Below the pieces are notes generated by a model. The model worked only from the letters and a program-made list of their open reading frames with translations. It was not told the origin of the DNA and made no database searches. A DNA stretch of 13,940 nt, from contig QGVC01000056.1 in assembly GCA_003242645.1 (NCBI GenBank), forward strand, positions 1 to 13,940, given 5' to 3'. A program made the translations under genes and the position numbers. The stretch is from Pseudomonadota bacterium (GTDB lineage Bacteria; Pseudomonadota; Alphaproteobacteria; Rhizobiales; Hyphomicrobiaceae). Shown here in pieces: positions 1-8,337 of this stretch. Numbering within the stretch: the stretch's first letter is position 1; the number at the start of each line of letters is the position of its first letter.

Positions 1-234
1 CGTTTGTTTTTTATAAGGGGCCGGGCTTGAGTCGTATCCTTGATATCCTAGCGGCTGCTGCTGCGGGGGCTCACGGAAAACGGGCTCGCGCGGAGTTGGA
101 GGCTCCCGTCCCCAACCCCACTCCCAAGGCCAGCCCTGGGCCAGCACGGGACCAGTTGCCAACAGGAGCAACGCTACGGCGGTCGCCAGGCCGCCATAGC
201 GGCGATTCGATGTCCCACGCTTGATGAGGCGCAT
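1..234 (-). CDS. Exported protein of unknown function, N-terminal part only (cut by window edge)
   Basis: Reading leftwards from an ATG at 234 the frame stays open for 78 codons to the window edge, so the C-terminus is missing. The product has a textbook Sec signal peptide. Residues 1-14 are basic (MRLIKRGTSNRRYG), about 15-31 are hydrophobic (LATAVALLLLATG core), and VLA-Q at 30-33 suggests signal peptidase I cleavage after Ala32. The mature start is rich in Trp and Gly (GWPWEWGWG) and then in Pro and Gln, like a flexible linker before a folded domain that lies outside the window. A GGAGGGG stretch (minus strand) sits 11 bases before the ATG, slightly far for a ribosome binding site. Envelope or periplasmic location is inferred from the signal peptide. 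The family cannot be named from this fragment; peptidoglycan-active proteins often look like this at the N-terminus, but nothing here proves it. Confidence 0.6.
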   Translation of the reverse strand, partial: MRLIKRGTSNRRYGGLATAVALLLLATGPVLAQGWPWEWGWGREPPTPREPVFREPPQQQPLGYQGYDSSPAPYKKQT

Positions 235-377
235 GTCGAATCACACCCCTCCGGGCGAGCCACGCCGCTTTGGCTTGGCCCAGCCTGGTCTCCCGTTTCC
301 TTGAATCAATTTTGCTATGGGGTCAATGCAGCGTAAATGGGGCACCCCCTCGATGTAGATGCCGGGCAACGCATCCC

Positions 378-402
378 CGAACGAATGGAGCGCTCGGCCG
401 TT
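378..402 (+). promoter_or_regulatory. Possible EcfG-type stress promoter for the DUF421 gene
   Basis: CGAAC (378-382), 16 bases, then CGTT (399-402). This differs by one base from the GGAAC-N16-CGTT form recognised by the alphaproteobacterial general stress sigma factor EcfG. The predicted transcript would begin near 410, after the ATG candidates at 337 and 385 but about 38 bases before the GTG at 448. Base 1 of the -35 box is a mismatch, so this is a moderate call. Confidence 0.4.
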
Positions 403-447
403 GAAAGTACTCGAGCCGCAGCATATCGGCTCGGAAAAGGTGCTCGG

Positions 448-987
448 GTGCTGTTCGACAGCTGGTCAGGAGTGCTGCGCGTGTTGGTGGTCGGCACTCT
501 CGCCTATGCCGGCCTCGTGGTGCTGCTGCGCATCAGTGGCAAGCGCACGGTGGCGAGGATGAGCGCCTTCGACCTCGCGGTGACCGTGGCGCTCGGCTCG
601 ACCCTGGCGATGGTCGTGCTGCTGAAGACGATCCCGCTCGCGGAAGGTTTGCTGGCGATCGCGCTCCTCATTCTGCTTCAGTTCGTGGTTTCCTGGCTCT
701 CATCCCGCTCGCCGGGCTTCCGCCGGATCATCAAGGCGCGGCCCAGCCTGCTGTTGTCCGACGGCAAGTTCATCGAGGAGGCCCTGCTGGAAGAGCGCGT
801 CGCACGGGAGGAGGTGATGGCCGCCGTGCGGGCCAGCGGATACGAAAGCTTGGATCAGGTGGCGGCGGTAGTGCTGGAGGCTGACGGAACCCTCAGCGTG
901 ATCGGACACCCAACGCCCGGCACCGAATCGGCGATGCGCAACGTGGAAGGGCGAGAGGCCACGCGGCATCTCGAGCACCCCGCTTGA
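448..987 (+). CDS. DUF421 (YetF/YcaP-type) membrane protein
   Basis: This is a 179-residue inner-membrane protein of the DUF421 family. Three transmembrane helices lie at about 10-28, 42-59 and 64-84, followed by a small cytoplasmic domain. Family marks seen: the opening FDSWSGVLRVLVVG, RISGKRT at 28-34, FDLAVTVALGS at 41-51, RPSLLLSDGK around 98-107, and a C-terminal stretch EEVMAAVRASGYESLDQVAA. The start is GTG at 448, with GGAAAAGG seven bases upstream; homologues typically begin at this point. In-frame ATGs at 337 and 385 add 37 or 21 residues unlike the family and lack a good ribosome binding site. The biochemical function of DUF421 proteins is not established; some Bacillus relatives concern spore or envelope properties. 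A stress-type promoter-like site lies 46 bases upstream, which would suit an envelope stress role. Confidence 0.85.
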   Translation: MLFDSWSGVLRVLVVGTLAYAGLVVLLRISGKRTVARMSAFDLAVTVALGSTLAMVVLLKTIPLAEGLLAIALLILLQFVVSWLSSRSPGFRRIIKARPSLLLSDGKFIEEALLEERVAREEVMAAVRASGYESLDQVAAVVLEADGTLSVIGHPTPGTESAMRNVEGREATRHLEHPA

Positions 988-1170
988 CGTCCCCCACCGG
1001 CCTCACGCATAAGCACCGCATGATGGACAGAGCCGCGACCATGTCCGCCGCGCGCATCTACAGCGGCATTATTTGCATCATTATTCCGAGCTAGCTTATC
1101 GCTGGCGCGCGGCCGCTCCCCTATTCTCCCGTAAAAGAGCCAAGCCCCGCCAGCAGGTCAGGGGAACACA

Positions 1171-2562
1171 GTGACGCTCACGCTCTATAATACCCTCACC
1201 CGCCGCAAGGAGCCGTTCCGGCCGCTCGATCCCAAGAACGTGCGTATGTACGTGTGCGGCCCGACCGTCTACGACTATGCGCACATTGGAAACGCGCGGC
1301 CTGTCATCGTTTTCGATGTGCTGTTCCGGCTCCTCCGGCACATCTACGGGCCCGAGCACGTCACCTACGCCCGCAACATCACGGACGTCGACGACAAGAT
1401 CAATGCGCGGGCGGCCGAGGAAGGCATCTCGATCCGCGAGCTGACCGAGCGAACAACGCGGCAGTTCCATGAAGACATCGCCGCCCTTGGCGTGCTGCCG
1501 CCGACAGTCGAGCCGCGCGCCACCGATCACATCGAGGATATGAAGCGGATGATCGAGCGCCTGGTCGAAAAGGGCTGCGCTTACGTCGCCCAGGACCACG
1601 TGCTGTTCGACGTCAGCAAGATGCCCGACTATGGCCGCCTCTCCAATCGCAGCCTCGAGGAGATGGAGGCCGGCGCGCGCGTCGAGGTCGCGCCATACAA
1701 AAAGGGGCCGATGGACTTCGTTCTCTGGAAGCCGTCCAAGCCCGGCGAGCCTTCTTGGCCGAGTCCTTGTGGCATTCCCACGCCCGGCCGGCCGGGTTGG
1801 CATATCGAGTGCTCGGCCATGGCCGCGCGGCACTTGGGCGAGGTTTTCGACATTCACGGCGGCGGCATCGATCTCGTCTTCCCCCATCACGAGAACGAAA
1901 TCGCACAATCCCGCTGCGCGCACGGCACGCCGATCATGGCGCAGGTGTGGATGCACAACGGCTTTCTCCAGGTCGAGGGCGAGAAAATGTCCAAGAGCCT
2001 GGGGAATTTCGTGACGATCCACGAATTGCTGGCGACGGACAAATTCGGCGGGCGTTCCTGGCCGGGAGAGGTTCTACGCTTCAATATGCTCCGGACGCAT
2101 TACCGGCAGCCGATCGACTGGACGGTTGAAGGCTTGGAGCAGAGCCTCACTATTCTCGATTCGTGGTTTCCATTCGCGAGCGAATACACCGACACGGATC
2201 GACAAAAAGCCGGGCCAGTTATTGAGGCTTTGTGCGATGACTTGAATACGCCCAAGGCCATCGCGGAGCTGCACCGATTGCATGATGCTGGAGAACGCGG
2301 CGCTTTGGGCTTCGCCTTGGCACTACTTGGTTTTACTGGCGAGACGATAAAGCGCGAGCGGGAGCGGGTCGAAAGAAAGCGTCAGGAGCTTGCGGCCATC
2401 GTCGAACCTCGCATCAGCGCTCGATTAGCGGCACGCAAAGCCAAAAATTTCGCTGAAGCAGACCGCATTCGCGACGAGCTCGCGGCCATGGGGATCCAGC
2501 TCAAGGACTCCAAGGACTCTGCGACCGGCGAGATCGTTACGACGTGGGAGATCAAGCGCTAG
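1171..2562 (+). CDS. cysS: Cysteinyl-tRNA synthetase
   Basis: A class I aminoacyl-tRNA synthetase that activates cysteine with ATP and charges tRNA-Cys in the cytoplasm. The length of 463 residues is normal (about 461 in E. coli). The Rossmann catalytic domain carries HIGN at 38-41 and KMSKS at 272-276. The zinc site that selects cysteine is intact: Cys29 (YVCGPTVYD), Cys214 (HIECSAM), His239 and Glu243 (FPHHENE), each displaced by 1 to 5 residues from the E. coli positions. The helical anticodon-binding end includes [15 protein letters not shown]. The start is GTG with AGGGGAA just upstream. It is the first gene of a plus-strand run with the VOC gene (15 bases on), a small membrane protein and cimA, so probably the head of an operon. 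No convincing promoter was identified in the 183 bases before it. Confidence 0.97.
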   Translation: MTLTLYNTLTRRKEPFRPLDPKNVRMYVCGPTVYDYAHIGNARPVIVFDVLFRLLRHIYGPEHVTYARNITDVDDKINARAAEEGISIRELTERTTRQFHEDIAALGVLPPTVEPRATDHIEDMKRMIERLVEKGCAYVAQDHVLFDVSKMPDYGRLSNRSLEEMEAGARVEVAPYKKGPMDFVLWKPSKPGEPSWPSPCGIPTPGRPGWHIECSAMAARHLGEVFDIHGGGIDLVFPHHENEIAQSRCAHGTPIMAQVWMHNGFLQVEGEKMSKSLGNFVTIHELLATDKFGGRSWPGEVLRFNMLRTHYRQPIDWTVEGLEQSLTILDSWFPFASEYTDTDRQKAGPVIEALCDDLNTPKAIAELHRLHDAGERGALGFALALLGFTGETIKRERERVERKRQELAAIVEPRISARLAARKAKNFAEADRIRDELAAMGIQLKDSKDSATGEIVTTWEIKR

Positions 2563-2577
2563 AGCCGGAGATACGCT

Positions 2578-2976
2578 ATGGACAATGCAAACAACGCGCC
2601 CACACTTGATCATATCGGTCTGCAGGTCAGCGATTTCGCCCGCGCCAAGGAATTCTATTCCGCCGCATTGCAGCCGCTCGGGATAAAGCTGCAGATGGAA
2701 CTCCCGAACGAAGCGGGCGGCGTGGCGGGATTTGGCCGCTGCAAGCCGGAATTCTGGATTGCCGCCGGTAAAACGCCGACGAGCCCGTTCCACATCGCTT
2801 TCCACGCGGCCAACAGGGCTCAAGTCGATGCGTTTTACAAAGCTGCCATCGCGGCTGGCGCAAGAGATAACGGAGCGCCGGGGTTACGCCCGCAGTACCA
2901 CCCCAATTACTATGGCGCCTTCGTTATCGATCCCGATGGGCACAACGTCGAGGCGGTCTGCCATTATCCTGAGTGA
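2578..2976 (+). CDS. VOC (glyoxalase/bleomycin-resistance fold) family protein
   Basis: A 132-residue protein of the vicinal oxygen chelate superfamily, with two beta-alpha-beta-beta-beta modules in one chain. The first module opens with LDHIGLQVSDFARAKEFY (about 10-27). The second contains FHIAFHAANRAQVDAFY (71-87) and ends with IDPDGHNVEAVCH (117-129). His12, His72 or His76, and Glu125 are in positions where VOC enzymes hold a metal ion. The substrate cannot be told from sequence; the family covers lyases, dioxygenases and resistance proteins, and this small subtype is usually annotated only as glyoxalase-like. It lies 15 bases after cysS and 7 bases before a small membrane protein gene, so it is probably co-transcribed with cysS and cimA. 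The CGGAG before the ATG is an adequate ribosome binding site. Confidence 0.88.
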   Translation: MDNANNAPTLDHIGLQVSDFARAKEFYSAALQPLGIKLQMELPNEAGGVAGFGRCKPEFWIAAGKTPTSPFHIAFHAANRAQVDAFYKAAIAAGARDNGAPGLRPQYHPNYYGAFVIDPDGHNVEAVCHYPE

Positions 2977-2983
2977 GAAAACA

Positions 2984-3103
2984 ATGACCGAGCCCGACGC
3001 GACCCCACCGTTTGAGCGCCACCGCATCTACTACCTCATTCTCAAGATCGCCGTGATCATCGCGGCGGTCCTCCTTGCCCTCCGTCTTGTCGATATCATC
3101 TGA
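2984..3103 (+). CDS. 39-residue single-pass membrane protein
   Basis: A short ORF in the gap between the VOC gene and cimA. It has a polar N-terminus (MTEPDATPPFERHR), one clear hydrophobic helix at about residues 16-37 (YYLILKIAVIIAAVLLALRL) and a two-residue tail. The ATG is 7 bases after the VOC stop, and its own TGA forms the start of TGAGGA, which serves as the ribosome binding site for cimA. This layout suggests co-transcription and perhaps translational coupling. A bitopic inner-membrane protein is predicted; charges on the N-terminal side leave orientation uncertain. No known family is recognised. The tight fit between two real genes and the membrane-helix composition make a chance ORF less likely, though its own ribosome binding site (GAGTGAG) is weak. 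Confidence 0.6.
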   Translation: MTEPDATPPFERHRIYYLILKIAVIIAAVLLALRLVDII

Positions 3104-3113
3104 GGACAGAACA

Positions 3114-4724
3114 TTGTCTCGCGAACGCCTTTATCTTTTCGACACGACGCTGCGCGACGGCGCGCAAACATCGGGGGTGAATTTCTCTCTCGAAGACAAG
3201 CGCCGCATTGCGGAGCTGCTGGATGGGCTTGGCATAGACTATATCGAAGGTGGGTATCCGGGCGCGAACGCCACTGACACGGCATTCTTTGCTGACCGGC
3301 CGAAGCTGCAAAATGCGCGTTTCACCGCGTTCGGCATGACGAAGCGCGCCGGGAGGTCGGTGTCGAACGATCCTGGCTTTCAGGCAATATTGAAATCTGG
3401 TGCCGACGCCATCTGCCTCGTCGCGAAATCGTGGGACTATCACGTGCGTGTCGCACTCGGCATCAGCAATGAAGAGAATTTGGAGTCGGTTGCGCAATCG
3501 GTCCACGCCGTTCGTGAGACCGGCACCGAGGTGATGATCGATTGCGAGCATTTTTTCGACGGCTACAAAGGTAACCGCGAGTATGCCCTTGCCGTTGCTC
3601 GCACAGCGTACGAAGCCGGTGCCCGTTGGGTGGTCCTATGCGACACGAATGGCGGAACGCTGCCGCATGAAATTGAGCGCATTGTCCGCGAAGTGACGGA
3701 GGTCATTCCTGGCACGCACCTGGGAATTCACACGCATAACGATACCGAAAATGCCGTCGCGAATGCGCTCGCGGCCGTGCGGGCCGGGGTCCGCCAGATC
3801 CAAGGCACGCTGAATGGCATCGGGGAGCGGTGCGGAAATGCAAATCTCACCTCCATAATTCCGACACTGCTTTTGAAATCCGAATTCGCCGATCGCTTTG
3901 AAACGGCGGTGACGCCGGAACGGCTGATGCGGATCACGCAGGTCAGCCGGATCTTCGACGAAATTTTGAACCGCGCACCAAACCGGCAGGCACCTTATGT
4001 CGGAGAGGCAGCGTTTACGACGAAGGCTGGCATTCATGCCTCGGCCATTCTGAAGGAGCCTGAGACTTACGAGCACGTGAATCCGGAAAGCGTCGGCAAT
4101 CGCCGGCGGGTGCTCGTTTCGGATCAGGCCGGGAAGTCGAACATCGTCGCCGAGCTGGAGCGGCTCGGCATTCCCATTCCGAAGGACGACGAGCGCGTCG
4201 CCCAATTGCTGGAGGTTATCAAGGAACGGGAAGCGCTCGGCTACGCCTACGAAGGTGCGGAGGCCTCGTTCGAGCTGTTGGCCCGTCGAATGCTCGGGCA
4301 AGTGCCGCAGTATTTCACCGTCGACAGCTTCCGCGTCATGGTCGAGAAGCGCCACAACGCGGTGGGGCGGCTGGTGACCGTCTCCGAGGCGACCGTCCGC
4401 GTCTACATCACTGGAGATGACGAGCCGCTATGGTCCGTGGCCGAGGGGAATGGTCCCGTGCACGCGCTCGACCGGGCTTTGCGAAAAGATCTCGGCCGAT
4501 ATCAAAAGCACATCCAGAACGTTGAGCTGGTCGACTACAAAGTCCGTATTTTGACGGGCGGCACAGAGGCGGTGACCCGCGTGCTCGTCGAAAGCCTGGA
4601 TAAAGCCACAGGTGATCGTTGGTTCACCGTCGGCGTCTCTCCGAACATCATCGACGCGAGCTTCGAAGCGCTGGTGGATTCCATCAACTACAAGCTGCTG
4701 AAGGACGGGGCCCAAGTGGGCTGA
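3114..4724 (+). CDS. cimA: (R)-citramalate synthase
   Basis: Condenses pyruvate and acetyl-CoA to (R)-citramalate, the first step of the threonine-independent route to 2-oxobutanoate and isoleucine. It is 536 residues, as expected for the long CimA subfamily. The DRE-TIM barrel occupies about 5-280: FDTTLRDGAQ (9-18) gives the catalytic Arg14 and metal ligand Asp15, and HTH at 206-208 gives the two metal-binding histidines, followed by NGIGERCGN. A linker follows, then the LeuA-type allosteric domain (about 395-530), where isoleucine feedback is expected in the family. The start is TTG at 3114: GAGGA lies 7 bases upstream and DTTLRDG falls at the usual distance from the N-terminus. A TTG at 3075 would run inside the preceding small gene. 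Confusion with 2-isopropylmalate or homocitrate synthase is unlikely given FSLEDKRRIAELLDGLGIDYIEGG-like spacing and length. Confidence 0.93.
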   Translation: MSRERLYLFDTTLRDGAQTSGVNFSLEDKRRIAELLDGLGIDYIEGGYPGANATDTAFFADRPKLQNARFTAFGMTKRAGRSVSNDPGFQAILKSGADAICLVAKSWDYHVRVALGISNEENLESVAQSVHAVRETGTEVMIDCEHFFDGYKGNREYALAVARTAYEAGARWVVLCDTNGGTLPHEIERIVREVTEVIPGTHLGIHTHNDTENAVANALAAVRAGVRQIQGTLNGIGERCGNANLTSIIPTLLLKSEFADRFETAVTPERLMRITQVSRIFDEILNRAPNRQAPYVGEAAFTTKAGIHASAILKEPETYEHVNPESVGNRRRVLVSDQAGKSNIVAELERLGIPIPKDDERVAQLLEVIKEREALGYAYEGAEASFELLARRMLGQVPQYFTVDSFRVMVEKRHNAVGRLVTVSEATVRVYITGDDEPLWSVAEGNGPVHALDRALRKDLGRYQKHIQNVELVDYKVRILTGGTEAVTRVLVESLDKATGDRWFTVGVSPNIIDASFEALVDSINYKLLKDGAQVG

Positions 4725-4747
4725 TCCCCGGTCGCCCCACCTTTTTT
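4716..4747 (+). terminator. Intrinsic terminator of the cysS-cimA operon, overlapping the cimA stop
   Basis: GTGGG (4716-4720) pairs with CCCAC (4736-4740). After one C-C mismatch the stem continues inward by five more pairs (two of them G-T wobbles) to a CCC loop at 4727-4729. CTTTTTT follows directly at 4741-4747. The cimA TGA (4722-4724) lies inside the stem. Confidence 0.75.
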
Positions 4748-4831
4748 CCTTCGGGGAACTCAAGCCTTCGCAGAGCCGGCAATTTTCGATAACTCCGTCC
4801 GAAATGACCGCCGGCGCGGGAGGTGCTGCTC

Positions 4832-5884
4832 ATGCTCCGCTTGTCTGTTCTTGACCAGTCTGTCGCCATCAAGGGTCGCCCTCACAGCGAATCGATCCAG
4901 GAAACGCTGGCGATGGCGCAGCTGTGCGAGTCGCTCGGCTATCACCGTTTCTGGGTCTCAGAGCACCACAGCCTCGAAACCGTTGTCGGCACCGCTCCCG
5001 AAATTCTGATCGCAGCCATCGCCGCGCGCACGAAATCGATCCGCATCGGCAGCGCCGGGGTGATGCTGCCGCACTATTCCGCATTCAAAGTGGCCGAGCA
5101 ATTCCGGGTTTTGGAAGCTCTTGCGCCGGGACGTATCGACCTCGGTGTTGGCCGCGCCCCCGGCTCGGATAGCCTCACGGCGCAGGCGCTCAATCCCTTT
5201 GGCACTGTGCGCACAATTCAATTTCCGGAGCAGGTGCGGGATTTGATCGCCTGGGTCACTGGCGAGCCGCTGCCGGAAGCCCATCCTTTCCGCAGGGTCC
5301 GGGCGTTTCCCGAGGGCGATACGGCGCCCACTGTATGGATGCTCGGCAGCTCGGACTATGGCGCACAGGTGGCCGCTCACTTCGGGCTTCCCTACTCCTT
5401 CGCCCACTTCATTACCGACGGTGTCGGCACCGAACAGGCGTTAGCCCTTTACCGCCAGCTCTACCGGCCGAGCCGGCGCCACCCCGAGCCTCTGGCGACT
5501 GTCTGCATTTGGGCGCTCGCTGCCGAGACCGAGGAGGAGGCCCAATGGCTTTTCACTTCGCGCGCAAAATCGCGATTGGCGCGCGATCGAGGTGTGTACG
5601 GACCGCTCGATCACCCTGATGCGCCGTTGCCGTTTGAGCTCACGCCACAAGAGGAAGCCCGCCTCGCCGAAATGCGGCGAACCGCGTTTGTCGGCACGCC
5701 TAAGAAGGTTGGCGAACGGATCCGTGCCCTGGCGAACCAGCTCGGGATCGACGAGGTTGCCATCGTGACGTGGTCACACGACCCGGCAGCACGCCGCAAG
5801 TCCTACGAGCTTCTCGCCGCGGAGTTCGGGCTCCAAGCATCGCAATCAGCCGCGGGCGTCGGCGACAAACGCGCAGAACGCTGA
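4832..5884 (+). CDS. LLM class flavin-dependent oxidoreductase (luciferase-like)
   Basis: A 350-residue soluble TIM-barrel protein of the bacterial luciferase-like monooxygenase superfamily, in the single-component group resembling MsnO8. These proteins use FMNH2 or F420; FMN is the likely partner here. Visible marks: LSVLDQS at 4-10, LGYHRFWVSEHH at 35-46, GTAPEILIAAIAARTKSIRIGSAG at 53-76 (the usual core strand), GVMLPHY at 76-82, and LGVGRAPGSD at 104-113, a phosphate-binding loop region typical of the group. The C-terminal part holds FVGTPKKVGERI, the standard closing segment. Start: ATG at 4832 with GGGAGG eight bases upstream; a GTG at 4823 overlaps that site and is rejected. The substrate is unknown. 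It follows the cimA terminator, so it is its own unit, and its stop lies 5 bases from the convergent lon stop. Confidence 0.9.
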   Translation: MLRLSVLDQSVAIKGRPHSESIQETLAMAQLCESLGYHRFWVSEHHSLETVVGTAPEILIAAIAARTKSIRIGSAGVMLPHYSAFKVAEQFRVLEALAPGRIDLGVGRAPGSDSLTAQALNPFGTVRTIQFPEQVRDLIAWVTGEPLPEAHPFRRVRAFPEGDTAPTVWMLGSSDYGAQVAAHFGLPYSFAHFITDGVGTEQALALYRQLYRPSRRHPEPLATVCIWALAAETEEEAQWLFTSRAKSRLARDRGVYGPLDHPDAPLPFELTPQEEARLAEMRRTAFVGTPKKVGERIRALANQLGIDEVAIVTWSHDPAARRKSYELLAAEFGLQASQSAAGVGDKRAER

Positions 5885-5889
5885 CCAAA

Positions 5890-8337
5890 TCACTCCGCTG
5901 CCTCTCCTGCGCGAGGCTGTGCGGCTGCTTCCTCAGCTGCCTCCGGCTCACGCGGCGTCTCGGCAGTTTTCTGCTCCTCGGCACAGATAGCAGCAGCGAC
6001 TGCCTCCTCGACGTGGTCGATCCAAATGATCTCCACGTCCCTTCGCGCCTCCTCTGGGATGTCCTCGTAATCCTTCCGGTTGCGGGCAGGCAGGATAACG
6101 CGCTTGATCCCAGCTCTGGCAGCGGCCACCACCTTTTCCTTAATGCCGCCGACCGGCAACACGAGCCCCCGGAGGCTGATCTCTCCCGACATGGCCGTGT
6201 CATTTCGCACGCAACGCCGGGTCAGCAGTGAGATGAGCGCGACATAGATGGCAATGCCTGCGCTCGGCCCATCCTTGGGCACGGCGCCCGCTGGCACGTG
6301 GACGTGAATGTCGTTCTTTTCGAAAATGGCCGGGTCGATGTTGAGCGCTTCCGCGCGGTTCTTGACGATGCTGAGCGCCGCCATCGCGCTTTCTCGCATG
6401 ACCTCGCCGAGCTGACCGGTCAGGATCAGCTTGCCACTGCCCGGCACGCGGGTCGCCTCGATGAAGAGGATGTCGCCGCCCACCGGTGTCCAGGCGAGAC
6501 CGGTTGCCACACCCGGCACGCTGGTGCGCATGGCCACCTCGCTCTCGAACTGCGGCGGCCCAAGGATTCCTTGAAGATCGCTGGCATCAATGCGGATGGG
6601 GTGCGTGTCGCCTTCCGCGATGCGTACTGCGGCGTATCTCAACGCCTTTCCGATCTCGCGCTCCAGATTGCGGACACCAGCTTCCCGTGTGTAGCGCTGG
6701 ATGATCTCTTTCAGAGCCTCGTCCGTGATCTCGACCTGCTCTGGTTTCAGGCCGTTGGCCTCGAGCTGCCGCCGGACGAGATACCGCCGTGCGATCTGCA
6801 ACTTTTCATCGGCCGTGTAGCCCGCAAGGCTGATGACCTCCATACGGTCACGCAGCGGGCCAGGGATCGTATCGAGCATGTTGGCGGTGGTGATGAAGAC
6901 CACCCGGCTGAGATCGAACGGCACGCCGAGATAATTATCGCGGAACGTGCTGTTCTGCTCGGGATCAAGCACTTCGAGCAAGGCGGCAGCCGGGTCGCCG
7001 TGGATGCCTGCGCCGAGCTTGTCGATCTCGTCGAGCATCAGCACGCAGTTGCGTGAACCCGCCTTGCGGATGGCTTGAATGATGTTGCCCGGCAATGCGC
7101 CGACGTAGGTGCGCCGGTGGCCGCGGATTTCGGCCTCGTCATGCACGCCACCGAGGCTGACCCGCTGGAACTTGCGGCCCATGGCGCGGGCGATCGACTG
7201 ACCGAGAGAGGTTTTCCCGACACCCGGCGGTCCGACGAAGCAGAGGATCGGCGCCTTGCCGTGCGGAGCCAACTTGCGGACGGCAAGGTATTCAATGATG
7301 CGCCGCTTGACCTTCTCGAGCCCGTAGTGGTCCTCGTCGAGGATCTTGCGGGCCTGATCGATGTCGATGGGCGGCTCCTCGGGGAGCTGCCAGGGCAGCT
7401 CGACCAGCCAGTCGAGATAGGTGCGCACCATGCTGTACTCGGCTGCCCCTTCCGGCATGCGCGACAGGCGGCGCAGCTCCTTTCGAGCATGCTCCTCGAC
7501 CTCTTTCGGCATACCGGCTCGCGCAATGGCCTGCTCAAGCTCGGCCATCTCCTGAGCCTTGGTGTCCTCAGTCTCGCCGAGCTGGCGCCGGATGGCGGCC
7601 ATCTGCTCGCGGAGCAGCATCTCGCGCTGGCGCTGGTCGAGGGCAGCCTTGGTCTGACGGCTGATCTCCTGAGACAGGCGCAATACCTCGATGCGGTGCG
7701 CCAGCAACTTCGATACCTTCTCCATGCGGACGGCCAAATTGACCGTCTCGAGGATCTCCTGCTTCTCCGCGGTCGGGATGTCCATGTAGGCCACCGCGAG
7801 GTCGGCAAGCGTGCCCGGTGAGGTCACGCTCTGTATCGTGGCGATCATCTCCCGGGGCGCCTGCGGCAGAAGCTCCAGAGCCTCGATGGCTTGGCGCTGA
7901 AGATGAAGGAAGCGGGCCTCGATCTCCGGCGTGCGTGTCTCCGCATCCGGTATGCGCAGCACGCGCGCGACGAAGAACGGCCATCCGGTCAGGAATTCGG
8001 TGACATGAAACCGCTCCTCGCCTTGGACGACGATGTTGTGCGTGCCGTCAGGGGTGGTCACGAAACGGACGATATTGGCGACGGTGCCGATGCGGTAGAG
8101 ATCCACCGGTGCGGGGTCCGCCATCTCCGGGTCGCGCTGCGTCAGGATACCAATCTGCCGTTGCTCGCGCACCGCATACTGGGCAGCCAGAATCGAGCGT
8201 TGGCGCCCGATAGTGATCGGGAGCACGACTCTAGGGAAGAGCACGAGATCGCGCACCGGGAGGATGATGAGAGCGTCTTCCGGAAGAGTCGGAATCTCCT
8301 TCGCTTTCGGAGTTTCAGGGGCCTCCGGCTCAGCCAT
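5890..8337 (-). CDS. lon: Lon ATP-dependent protease (endopeptidase La), accessory-type copy
   Basis: A cytoplasmic AAA+ serine protease that unfolds and degrades damaged or regulatory proteins. It is 815 residues (E. coli 784). The N-terminal LON domain spans about 12-205 (LPEDALIILPVRDLVLFP), then a coiled-coil helical region and the AAA+ module. Walker A is GPPGVGKT at 369-376 (Lys375) and Walker B LMLDEID has Asp436/Glu437. The protease domain has the catalytic dyad Ser692 (PKDGPSAG) and Lys735 (GGIKEK), 43 residues apart as in E. coli. A tail of about 30 residues is rich in Glu and Ala (EAAEEAAAQ). Start: ATG at 8337, whose A is the last base of the hsp20 TGA, with GGAGAA just upstream; an ATG at 8376 would sit inside hsp20. 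The link to hsp20 instead of clpX/hupB suggests a second Lon devoted to stress; this is inferred. Confidence 0.95.
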   Translation of the reverse strand: MAEPEAPETPKAKEIPTLPEDALIILPVRDLVLFPRVVLPITIGRQRSILAAQYAVREQRQIGILTQRDPEMADPAPVDLYRIGTVANIVRFVTTPDGTHNIVVQGEERFHVTEFLTGWPFFVARVLRIPDAETRTPEIEARFLHLQRQAIEALELLPQAPREMIATIQSVTSPGTLADLAVAYMDIPTAEKQEILETVNLAVRMEKVSKLLAHRIEVLRLSQEISRQTKAALDQRQREMLLREQMAAIRRQLGETEDTKAQEMAELEQAIARAGMPKEVEEHARKELRRLSRMPEGAAEYSMVRTYLDWLVELPWQLPEEPPIDIDQARKILDEDHYGLEKVKRRIIEYLAVRKLAPHGKAPILCFVGPPGVGKTSLGQSIARAMGRKFQRVSLGGVHDEAEIRGHRRTYVGALPGNIIQAIRKAGSRNCVLMLDEIDKLGAGIHGDPAAALLEVLDPEQNSTFRDNYLGVPFDLSRVVFITTANMLDTIPGPLRDRMEVISLAGYTADEKLQIARRYLVRRQLEANGLKPEQVEITDEALKEIIQRYTREAGVRNLEREIGKALRYAAVRIAEGDTHPIRIDASDLQGILGPPQFESEVAMRTSVPGVATGLAWTPVGGDILFIEATRVPGSGKLILTGQLGEVMRESAMAALSIVKNRAEALNIDPAIFEKNDIHVHVPAGAVPKDGPSAGIAIYVALISLLTRRCVRNDTAMSGEISLRGLVLPVGGIKEKVVAAARAGIKRVILPARNRKDYEDIPEEARRDVEIIWIDHVEEAVAAAICAEEQKTAETPREPEAAEEAAAQPRAGEAAE

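Noticed and set aside
27..224. Plus-strand 65-residue ORF from a TTG
   Set aside because: The opposite strand over the same bases encodes a convincing signal peptide and linker, whereas this frame shows no feature and starts weakly.
301..330. Sigma-70 promoter from TTGAAT at 301-306
   Set aside because: No acceptable -10 hexamer is present at 16-18 bases spacing.
1073..1127. Sigma-70 promoter for cysS using TTGCAT (1073-1078) or TATTCT (1122-1127)
   Set aside because: The first has a poor -10 box and the second a poor -35 box; neither is good enough to list.
1096..2022. Minus-strand 308-residue ORF opposite cysS
   Set aside because: It is a shadow of cysS: the plus strand encodes an intact synthetase with all motifs, while the reverse reading is His/Arg/Asp-rich with no recognisable domain.
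3636..4355. Minus-strand 239-residue ORF opposite cimA
   Set aside because: It is wholly inside cimA, has no ribosome binding site and no family resemblance.
6298..7821. Two plus-strand ORFs of about 250 residues opposite lon
   Set aside because: They lie entirely within lon, whose motifs and catalytic dyad are intact; composition (Leu/Asp/Arg-rich with no domain) is that of an antisense frame in GC-rich DNA.
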